Program-made: the position numbers and the translations under genes | The notes under the pieces: model-generated | The model's database searches: none | Told to the model about the DNA's origin: nothing | Seen by the model: only the letters and a program-made list of their open reading frames with translations | Part shown: piece after piece, positions 47,735-57,387 of the stretch | Position numbering within the stretch: position 1 is the stretch's first letter | How the letters are laid out: every line of letters starts with the position of its first letter | NCBI GenBank assembly: GCA_021234155.1 | Contig: JAJEKV010000169.1 | Span: forward strand, 162,000 to 225,999 | Direction of reading: 5' to 3' | DNA: 64,000 nucleotides | Source: Isoetes taiwanensis | Taxonomy: Eukaryota > Streptophyta > Lycopodiopsida > Isoetales > Isoetaceae

Positions 47735-48578
47735 GGATAATGCTGTCCTCAGCATTACGCTAAGGTAACTACACTACACGCTCCTGCAAAAACAAGATAC
47801 ATGCAACTTATATTATTGATTCAACACATAGTATAGGCTATATTTATACCTATACAAAATTATATAGCCTTAACAATAGTAATGCTATAGTAAGTCAAAA
47901 CATTATCACATAACATTAGGGTTCATAATTTTTAAGTCTAAATTATGCTTCCCTGCCTCCATGAAATGCGCTCCCGTCGGTGCTCCCCTATGCTTGCCCT
48001 GCACGAGTAGCACATTACGTTAGTTAAATTAATAAATTGTGGTTTTAGGGGACCACCCCCCTTACCTACATCCTTGAGCCAAACTACCAGCTCAAGGTTC
48101 CCCTATTACCTTGCACCCGATCATGGCCCATACGGATTTGAGCTTAAGGAACATTTAAGATGCTCCTATCATCGCCCATGATCAAGTGCTACCTTGTACT
48201 CGGTTACCCGTTGCCGAGTACTCCCAGTGCATCATGCCCCAAGGGTTTTAGGCTAGGGAACGTCTCACGATCCCATCATCGCACATGATCACTTTAACCT
48301 TCACCATGACCCCCCTATGGTCAGGTGCGTGAGCCCCGCATCGTGGCATAGAGAGCATCCGACAGATGTCCCATCATCGCCCACCAGGCTCACTTCCTCT
48401 CTCGCATGACCCTATTGGTCATGCGCACCTCTTGGTGCGTGTTGGCCTAGAGAATGCCTTAAAGGCGTATCTCATCATCGCTTACACGTTCCAAGATTCT
48501 GGCATATACACTCTACTAACTAGAATACATATGCCAGAGCTAAGGCTAACTAAGAAACATACTAAGCTAACCTCCTGG
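47735..48578 (-). other. Untranslated region between integrase and 3' LTR of copy 2
   Basis: About 840 bases without coding capacity, lying between the end of the chromodomain and the polypurine tract. Repeated short motifs of the type ATCATCGC(C/T/A)CA occur between 48160 and 48490. Confidence 0.5.
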
Positions 48579-51500
48579 CTAGTCGGCGTCGACGAGCTCG
48601 GAGACGACTCGCCCATCAAACTCCTTCATGAAATCTGGGTATTGTTTCTCCAAATCCTGCTTCAATACCCATGTCGCGTCTGCCACGGGCAAGTGTTTCC
48701 ACTTGACCAAATACTGGAGGAACTGAGACCTCCTAGTCTTCTTGAATGACTTATCAAGAAGCAATTCAGGCACAATTTCAACTTGCTCTTCTATCATTTC
48801 CAACAAAGTTGGAGTATCCAAAACCTCCTCAGGGTTTGGGTTGTGCCTTTTCAATAAGCTCACATGGAAGACCTTGTGGACCTTAAGGTGCGCCGGAAGA
48901 TCCAACTTGTAGGCCTGAGAGCCCACTTTCTCCAAGATCTTGAACGGACCGCCCCATCTACGGGCGAGCTTCTTACAATTCCCAATACGAAGCTTAGCTT
49001 GCTTCACCTTGATCTTCAACCATACCTTATCGCCCACCGTGAGCTCCCTTACGGTCCTGTGCCTGTCGGCTACATCTTCTGCCGACTTCTTGCTGCTAGA
49101 AGGTACCACCTTACTTCTTCAACCAACTGCTGCATCTCTCCTAGCATTTGCTGGGATACTTCGACCTTTGACACAGGATTGTGCCAAGTATCCGGGGTGA
49201 GGCACTGGTACCCGTAGTTGATCATGAAGGGAGACATCTGCGATGACTCCTGCTTCGTACTGTTGAAGGCGAATTCTACCAAGTGGATGAAATCATCCCA
49301 CTTGGATTGCTTATTCCATACATAACTTCTGAGCATATCTTCGATGATGCGATTCGTCCGCTCCGTCTGGCCATCCGTCTGAGGATGGTAAGCCGTGCTC
49401 ATCGAGAGCTTGGTCTGGATCATGGCGAAAAGATCCTGCCAGAATGCACTCATGAATTTAGAATCGCTATCTGAGATTATCTCTCGAGGCATGCCGTGGA
49501 ATCTAAAAATCTCCTTTACAAATAGAACGGCAGTATCTAAGGCTGTGTCCGTAGTTTTGCAAGGCACGAAGTGTGCCATCTTAGATAATTTATCTACGAC
49601 CACCATTATTGCATCTTTGCATCGAAGAGTTCTAGGAAGCCCTGTAATAAAATCCATGCTTCTTACTTCCCACTTTGCACTGCCAAAGGTTCCAAGGCTC
49701 CCGGAATTCGAAGTTGCTCTGTCTTGGTCTGCTGGCACAACTGCATTCCCGAATATATCTGGCTATCTGTTTCTTCATTCCTGGCCAAAAATAGCTACTT
49801 CGAATCTTAAAATACGTCTTCATAAATCCTGCGTGCCCGGCTATTGGGCTGTTGTGTGTGTCATGAAGAATTAACTTCCTTACTGCTGACGATTCGGGCA
49901 CACACAACTTATCTTTATGGTACAACAGGTTGCCTTCCTTCTTATAATGTTTGAAGGCTTCCCGCTCCTTATCTGTTCTAGCCTCCTTAGAGAGGCTTGC
50001 CCATACCTCCTTGAAATCACCATCAGACGGCAATGTCTCCTCAATCTTCTTACCAAACTCACTCGAAAGAGTTGATACAGCATTACAATGCATTTTCGTC
50101 TCGAATGGTCTTCTAAAGAGGGCATCTGCAATCACATTAAACTTGCTGGGCTTATACACTATGTCAAAATCATATTCCTCAAGGAATTCCATCCACCTCC
50201 TTTGCCTTAGGTTGAGGAGTGGTTGGGCGAAAAGATATTGAAGGTTCTGGTGATCAGTATCTAACTGAAACTTCCTCCCCAGCAAATAATGCCTCCAAAT
50301 CCTTAGTGCCCTGACAATGGCTAACAACTCATGCATCGCTCATCTTCTTCAAGTCGTAGGTGACTACCCTTCCTTCTTGCATCAAAACTGCACCTGTTGC
50401 TATCTTGCTCGCATCCGTGGCCACTAGCTTATCTTTGCTCGGATCTGGAAGGACGAGGACTGGAACTGTCGTTAGAGCCTCTTTGAGCTTTTCAAAGGAG
50501 GCTTGGACATTCTCAAGCCAAAACTTTGCCCAATCCTTTATCTTATTGCTCTTGGTGAGGTCCGATAAGGGGGACGCCCACTTAGCGAAGTCCTTTACAA
50601 ACTTCCTATAGTATCCTGCCAGATCGAGAAAACTTCTCACTTTTGCCACGTTCCTTGGAGCTGGTCAATCAACTATTACCTCAATCTTTGACGGATCTGT
50701 AGAAATCCCTTCAGCTGTTACCACGTGCCCTAAATACTCCACTCGATCTGTTGCAAAGTGGCATTTGGAGAGCTTCCCATACAACCGATGCCGTCTCAAC
50801 TTCTCCAACACTCTTCTCAAATGCTGACAATGCTCTTCAATGGATTTGTTGTAGATTAAGATGTCACCAAAGAACACAATGACAAACTCGTCCAAGAACT
50901 CCCTGAAGATGTCGTTCATGAGACGCATGAAAGTTGCCGGGGCCATTCGATAAGCCAAAAGGCATTACTGTAAACTCAAAATGCCCGTACCGCGTTCTGA
51001 AGGCGGTCTTATGGATATCTTCTTCCTTTATTCTTATTTGGTGGTAACCTGACCTTAAGTCAATCTTAGAGAAAACTTTCGCTCCTTGGAGCTGATCCAT
51101 CAAATCATCTGCCCTTGGCAGAGCATACGTATTCTTTATCGTCTGCTTGTTGAGCTTGCGATAGTTTATACACATTCTTAGGCTCCCGTCTTTCTTCTTG
51201 ACGAAGAGTATGGGTGCCCCAAAGGGAGACACACTTGCTCTTATAAATCCAAGGTCAAGCAATTCCTGCAACTGCTGCTTGAGCTCTATCAACTCTGGGG
51301 TGCTCATTCTGTAGGGTGCATCTAGAGCTAATGTAATTTCGCACTCTACACCTCTATAAGGTGGTAGCTGACGAATTTCATCCGGAAATACATCATTGAA
51401 CTCCCTAATGAGCCTTGCTACTGGCTTGGGCAACTGATTTCCACTTAGGTCACTTCCCTTCTCTTTACTTGGTTCAATTGCATCTAACTCAGGATATAAT

Positions 51501-52132
51501 CCACCTTATTTCTTTCTATACTCTTTCTTAGTTGCTTCATAGAAATGCACTGCATAGGAAAGCTACCTTCTTACCTTTTACTATGAATCTGTTGCCATCC
51601 GGCGCCGTCATGGAGATCTTGTTGCGCTCACAATCAATCATCACTTTAGCTGGCTTGAGGAACTCCATTCCTACTATCAGATCATACTTTCCAATATCCA
51701 TGACTTCTGCCCCATCGGCCACTTGCTTCCACTAAGGTCTATGTCGAACGTGATCCTCCTCCCCTTAGTGTGCCGAATGGCACCACTTGCCATGCTAACT
51801 GGTCTTGGCTTTGACTTCAAGACCTTGCTCTTCATTAGGGTAGGAGAGGCAAAGTTATAAGAGCTACATGTATCTATCAAGACTAGGTATGGACTGCTAT
51901 CTATAATTCCCTCGGTCGAGATGACTGTGAACTGATTTTCAACATCACCTGACTCAATAGCTGCGCAGATTTTGCACTCACCTTCTATAAAATCTTTGCC
52001 CTCCTGCTGGTCGTCATCTTCATCATCACCTTCGGTTGGAGATTCCCAATCTGCAAGTTCTGCCAAGGCTGCCTGCATGACGAATGGACAGTTGTGTGTT
52101 CTGTGCCCTGGCTGGAAGCACCTAAAGCACAA
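48579..52132 (-). pseudogene. pol with C-terminal chromodomain, copy 2 (broken)
   Basis: In sense order: gag zinc knuckle CFRCFQPGHRTHNC (near 52120) leading into an aspartic protease whose active site reads DTCSS instead of DTGSS (near 51870). Reverse transcriptase spans 51433-50665 ([26 protein letters not shown]; the catalytic box reads FFGDILIYN, so one of the two essential Asp is lost). RNase H spans about 50640-50100 (TDASKIATGAVL, DHQNLQYLF, IADAL). Integrase has an HHCC remnant near 49870-49760, then MDFITGLPR and HPQTDGQTERTNR (49680-49340). The chromodomain spans about 48870-48600 (LQYLVKWKHLP, ATWVLKQDL). Frame breaks near 50335, 49700 and 49090. Confidence 0.88.
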
Positions 52133-52960
52133 CTTCTTCTCAATGCACTCATGTCTCTTCTCCTTAGGGATGTTGTCTAAAAGACGCTTGAGCGAACTGC
52201 CCCCTGATCCATCCTGTGGCCTACGGTCTCCAAAGTGCTTTCCCTGAGCTTTCCCTTGTTGTTGCCTCCAGCTGGCGTGTTTGCTGCTTGCTTATTCTGG
52301 TACTGCCCTGTTGCTTTACCCTTGAACGGTAACTGCTTCTGCCCTGGAGTTACTGGGGCGTCTTCCAAACTTAAGGCCTTGTCTTCGGCCTCCCCGACTG
52401 TTCTTGGGTTAATTGCTCGAACTAACCTTTTGATGTTACTGTTGAGCCCTTCAATATAACCTTCGACCGCTTGCCTCTCTGTGATCCTGGGCACATTGAG
52501 CCTTAGCCTCATAAATTCCTATGTGTACTTGGCTACTGATAGGTTCCCCTGGTCTAGCCTGTAGAATTGCTGAATCTGCCTGCTAGTGTGCGATCTGGGT
52601 ACGTAATGTTTGCGGAAAGCCTTACTGAAAGTCTTGAATCTGCAGTTGTTCCATCTCAACTTATTAGACTTAGCATACCCTTTCCACCATATCCTGGCTG
52701 CCCCTATTAGATTGGCTGTTGCAACCTTGCCTATGTCCTTGTCTTTCATGCCATAGGAATTGCCAAATTCCTCCATCTCATCAAGCCAAGCCTCCACTTT
52801 CTTCCATGCATCGACTGTCTTTTACATGCATCGAAACTCATCCAAGCTTCTTCGCCTTCCAAACATTACTCATCTTTGCTCCTCTTTCTCTTCTTGTCCG
52901 TCCACTTTCTTCTGATAATCATCAACACCTTGCTTTCTTGTTCTTTTTCCTACCACATGT
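52133..52960 (-). pseudogene. gag, copy 2 (broken)
   Basis: Capsid-like gag with GNSYGMKDKDIGKVATANL, ARIWWKGYAK, FRKHYVPRSH and ITERQAVEGYIEGL, parallel to copy 1 (GKSYGMTEKDIDKVATTNL). It leads into the CCHC knuckle. The start codon is not clear; the region upstream is T/A-rich and shifted. Frame breaks near 52515 and 52180. Confidence 0.75.
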
Positions 52961-53648
52961 GATCATCGACTCATCCTTGATCTGGCACTCACTACCAAAA
53001 AAAAATTTAAGGTTCCGATTTTTTAAACTCGCCGAGGTGTCTACGATACACTAGAGTCGGATGGTGTTGGACTTTTTTTTTTTTTTTTAGTTTAAGTGCT
53101 TCTCCTTTTTTTCTCTTCCTCGTCCCCGACATTTCCTTGATTCTCTTCCCTTCCGGCTTTCCTTGCGGGCGGAGCCTCATCAACACCTTTTTCGGTGAAG
53201 GTGGAGGTGGTGGTGGAGGTCCGTATTCACCTATCCCTCGAGCATTAGTGGAGGTCAATGGGGTTTCCCATCCAAGCGGGTTTGCATCTGGTTTCTCATC
53301 TGCACGAGCCTTGCATTCACTGTCTCCACCGTCATTTCATCGTTGTTGTCGTCTTGTTCTCGCCCAAACAAGTTTCTAGGTACCCAATGGTGCTGGCGGC
53401 CCTGGCCTTGAGAACCTGAGCCGATATTCCTTGCTGCAAGTATTGGTCACCAATGCTTGTTATTTAAGTTATGCATTATTCATCCTTATTTACAAGTAAA
53501 TTATTGTTGAGCATAAAAGAAATCATGTCAAATTTGCACTTATAAGTTAAGGACAATATATATATCAATTAATATATAAAAGTTACACATTAATATAAAA
53601 TACATGATAGCTCATAGAACTGAAGACATTCAATACAATTTTAGAATA

Positions 53649-55196
53649 TCAGTAAAAATTGAAAATGTTCATCTTCGATGCCCCTTCATCGATTTGAAGA
53701 AGTTCTTGACATCCCTGAGGCGTAGTCCTTTGCCGACGTTCCGCAAGATATTCCTGGAAGATCCCCCTTCGAGTGCTCGAGCCATTTGGGGTGCAGGGAG
53801 TTCTGGTGCCGTTGCCGCTACTACCGTTAAATGTTGCATCCCTGAGGTGGCCCCTGGTGAAGTCGAGGCAGTGAAGTGCCACGGATCTCTTAAAGAGGAT
53901 GATATGATCCATTCCGTGGTCTAGTCTGGCGTGCTGCCCGAAGCCAGAGAGTGCTATGAGGAGCGCCACCGACTCTTCTCCTCGTGGACTGAACTCCTTG
54001 TGAAAAAACTATCATCTGCCCTTGGCTGAGGACTGGAGATAGTACCGGAGTGCCTTACCCTTCCCTATGACTTTCGAACCTGTGCCCCTTCTGTTAGCTG
54101 CTTCGCCATAGGCATCTAATGCCAAGAGGTCTTCATGGTCCCTCCACATGGTAGTTGCGCTCTCCAGGTTGATGCTACTGGATGCCTCCCGCATACTCCT
54201 GGAACGAACTGTTCAGCTAGAGCTTGGGCCTCTTCCTGGTTTGTACAATCTGCTTTGTATTTGTTGAAACTCCTCCTCTGGGATGATTGATTCCTGTTGT
54301 CGATAGATCTCCCTTATCTGCTCATAGGCTGCTATATCTGACATTGTCTCCCCAGTGTAAGAGTGTCGCTCTGCTAGCTCCCTTGGGATTTCCTGATAGG
54401 AATAGTCAATGAAGTCGTTGTGCTGCTCCTTTGCCATCAAGCCTAAGAGCTTGTCGATTCTCAGCCCTTCTTCTTGGCAGTAAGGAAGGTTGAGGATGTC
54501 GTTTGCCAAGATGTACTCCTCTCCATCGATGACTATTGGTGATAGTGCTGTGATGCCAATTGGTGGCTCGTAGGCTCGCCTGATTTCATCATCATGCCTG
54601 GCTATGTGCCTCTCGATCCTCATCGCCCCTCTGCTTTCCCAACCTGGGTTTTCTTCCCCTAGTTGCTCGTAGTCTTGCTCAATTTGTAGTGTTGGTGTCC
54701 CTGATGTCATGCCATGGAACATGTTCTCCGAGGACTCGATCTCGTGAATGGGGCTCTGCTCCCTTCGAGTGTCGAGTGGCGCTAAGTCCAAAGGCTGAAT
54801 TGAGGGCTCCCCCACCTTGTTGATTGCCTTATACTGCATGAATAGAGCGAGGGTTGCATGGGCTGAGAGATATCTATGCCTATTATGCTTGCAGGTCATG
54901 TAGTCGGGCATGGTTCTAGTCCTATCCCACAGCTTGTTCTTGCCCTTGGCTCCTCCCCCTATGGCTTGGCTAAGCAAATCTAGGGATACCCATTTCCCTC
55001 CCCTAGGCGGCAAGCTAACTTCCCAGGGTAGGATCTGCTGATCATATTGGCAAATGATGTCAGTGTAGAAGGGGGTTCTGGTCAATGTTGCATGAAGATC
55101 AAACAGATGGTCGAATACATGGAAGGCCTGTTCAGCAGGAAAATCATGGATGTGGTTGGCAGCATCATACCATCTAACAAAGCTACTGGGCGCCAT
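53649..55196 (-). pseudogene. Unknown pre-gag ORF, about 500 codons, copy 2
   Basis: Open from the ATG at 55196 for 327 codons to a TGA at 54213. The same frame continues with MREASSSINLE to a stop near 54012, after which a shifted frame runs to 53649. Copy 1 aligns straight across the TGA, with a sense codon there, so the original protein was probably about 500 residues. It is rich in charged and aromatic residues, with no signal peptide or membrane segment. Landmarks: RWYDAANHI near the start, WVSLDLLSQAIG, HRYLSAHATLALFMQY and EEYILANDILNLPY. I recognise no known domain. An RNA- or chromatin-binding role would be speculation. Confidence 0.6.
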
Positions 55197-55984
55197 TGAG
55201 CAGAGGTAGGTGTAGAAAATGGCTTGGAAAGATTGATGAGAGGTTGGAAAATTGCCTAAAATGACAAGAGCAGTTTTGGTAAAAGAAAAATGAAAATGAG
55301 ACCCCTTTTATAGACTATGGTCTGCCTCGGGTTTTGTGAACAAGGGTTCTTGATGGAAGAGACTTTTGTTCTAAGGCTATGGATATCCAATTGAGCTACC
55401 ATGAAGTGCAAATCTAAGCAAAACAAAGTAAGAAATAGTACATGGCAGTTTGTTGGGTCAAATTTGGTCAATCCAGGCCAAAAAGGGTCAACCCGGGTCG
55501 GTTCGCGCAAATAGGCTCTGCGTTGCGAACGCAAGGCGATTTTGCGCGGACCCACCCGGTTTGACTGATTTGGGAGATGATTAGTCATTTCTAGGGGTTA
55601 TAAGATGCTAACATGCCTATTTGGGTGGATTCTAATCTAGCTAGCAACTTGTTTCAAGCAAAATTGATATCTAGAGGTGTCAAATTGGGCTAATCGGATG
55701 GGTTTTGCAAATAGGCCCTGCGTCGCGAACGCAGACGCATTTTGCGCGGACTGACCCGGTTTCACCCCTTTTTGAGCCAAAATCGATTTCTTTGTGCTGG
55801 GACCTATGGCATTTAATCTATTACAAGCATTTTTAAGCTTTATACAAAACATTATACTACAATCTAACTTACTTAATTACATTTTCATATTATGACACGA
55901 TCAAATTACAGAGAAAAGAACTTATATATATAAAAGAAAGTCAAGTACATGGAAATTTTTTATCTAATTACAAAATTTGAGGCC
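55197..55984 (-). other. Spacer between H3-like ORF and unknown ORF, with a duplicated stem-loop motif
   Basis: Non-coding spacer of about 790 bases; copy 1 has only about 290. It contains two related segments, near 55485-55575 and 55690-55780. Each has CAAATAGGC(C/T)CTGCGT and TTTTGCGCGGAC around a small inverted repeat (TGCGTT-GCG-AACGCA in the first, CTGCGT-CGCGA-ACGCAG in the second). Confidence 0.5.
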
Positions 55985-56790
55985 TCAGGGTCTCTCTTTG
56001 CGGATCCTCCATGCCAAATGCAGGTCTTTGGGCATAACAGTTACCCGCTTGGCGTGAATTGCACAAAGATTCCCCTCCTCGAAGAGCTGAATCAGCTCCG
56101 CCTCTGCTGCCTCCTGCAGGGCCCGGGTGGTTAGGAGCATGACCCTATAGTTCGTCCGGAACTCCTGCATTACTTCACGAAGAAGGCGTTCGAATGGCGC
56201 CTTCCTTATTAGGAGATTAGTACACTGTTGAAAGTGCCTAATCTCCCTAAATACCCAAGCATGCCGGGAGTTAGGCCCGTGGTGGGTCTTCTTCGGCTTC
56301 TCCGGCCTGGGTGGCGCCCTGGTTCTTCGGCCGCCCTCCCTTCACAAACTTCTCCACGTTCTGCTTGCAGTACCAATCATTATACCCCGTCCAGCGACGG
56401 AGGTACTCCTGGTACACCTTCATTCTGCGCTTGAACTCCCGATCCGGGCGGAGGGCGAATGCGCGCTCGCCCACCTTCTATTTCTTCACTACCTTAGGTG
56501 GTTTGGGCCACTTGGGGTAGGGTGGGCATGCATTGGGGTCTGAAGGTTCCCCATCTTCCACTTCCTCTTCCTCCTTCTGGCTCTCCTCCTCCTCGAGTTG
56601 GCGAGGTTCTTCGATAGTCACGGTTCCCCGTGGCTTGTCCCTCCTCGCCTTCTTCCTCCTCTCCTTCTCCTTTTGCTCCCTTTCCCTTTTCTTTCTGGCT
56701 GCCGTCTCGTCCGGCCACTTCGTCACCTTCTCCTTCCCCTTCTTCTTTTTGCTTGAAGAAGGGCTGCTACTAGTCTAGCTGCTGGCGAGT
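55985..56790 (-). pseudogene. Pre-gag protein with C-terminal histone H3-like domain, copy 2
   Basis: About 268 codons remain. N-terminal part: lysine-rich KKKKGKEKVTKWPDETAARK, a long basic/acidic region (QKEKERRKKARR, EEEE runs), then PPYPKWPKPPK. One TAG at 56490-56488 and one frameshift near 56270 interrupt it. The last roughly 100 codons form a histone fold. Helix 1 has [20 protein letters not shown] then [10 protein letters not shown], helix 2 [20 protein letters not shown] then AIHAKR, and helix 3 [19 protein letters not shown], ending at TGA 55985. Histone H3 has the same order ([50 protein letters not shown]). The canonical ARTKQTARKS tail is absent and loop 1 lacks the CENH3-type insertion. 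The true N-terminus is lost to the insertion at 56791. Confidence 0.8.
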
Positions 56791-57375
56791 CTGTTGTTCT
56801 TTGTGTTTGGGGTGCGGGTTGGGAACTCTGGAAGACAGACCCTCTGTGAGACCACTGATCTAACAGGAGAGTCAGGGGGACTATGTCCTTGTGGATTTGC
56901 AAGAAGAAAGAAAAGCAGAACAAATGAGAGAAGAATGATAAGCTTCCTTGATATCAATAATGAACATACATGAGCTCTGTAATAGAGAAAAGCGAAAAGG
57001 AGACAAGACTCAAAACTCATCTAAAACTCATGTGCTAGCTCTACTCATATATATAGTACAATGGCCTTGGGCCCCAATATACACACTTCCGATCTAGGTC
57101 TTGTGCCGACTCTCGGAAGGAGGCTGATTCGAGGAATGTTGGCGGTGCCTCTTGAAGTGCCTAGAATCCTGCTGGTGGCCTTGTGAGGCGATGTGGTCGT
57201 CACTTGTCCGGCGGCGCCTCTTGTTCATTCCGCGAGGCTTTTGATCGTGATGGTCTTGCTTGGTCTTCTTCCCGGAGCCTTTGATGGCTGACCCGTGGCT
57301 GCCGGGATCCTTGAGCTTGACCAGTGCATGGGTTATGCATGAATAGTCCTGTACCGGGAGGCCACGGGACTAACA
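56791..57375 (-). repeat. 3' LTR of the Tat/Athila-like element (585 bp)
   Basis: Sense start TGTTAGTCCC at 57375, directly after the polypurine tract TTTGGTGGGGAG, and sense end AAAGAACAACA at 56791. A TATATATA promoter-like stretch lies near 57046-57056. The right border is well supported by the purine tract; the left is inferred from the TGTT/AACA ends. Confidence 0.65.
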
Positions 57376-57387
57376 CTCCCCACCAAA

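Larger units (their letters stand above)
44222..56790 (-). mobile_element. Ty3/gypsy chromovirus with 3.5-kb LTR and H3-like pre-gag module, copy 2
   Basis: Sense order on the minus strand: H3-like ORF (from 56790), unknown pre-gag ORF (55196-53649), gag (from about 52960), protease, RT, RNase H, integrase and chromodomain (to 48579), polypurine tract (47734-47721), and 3' LTR (47720-44222). The 5' end is cut at 56790 by another retrotransposon that runs beyond the window, so the 5' LTR is not visible. All ORFs are interrupted. Confidence 0.75.

Noticed and set aside
55985-56310. Authentic centromeric histone CENH3 gene
   Set aside because: Helix 1 wording ([15 protein letters not shown]) is CENH3-like, but loop 1 lacks the CENH3 insertion, the frame is broken upstream, and it sits inside a retroelement.
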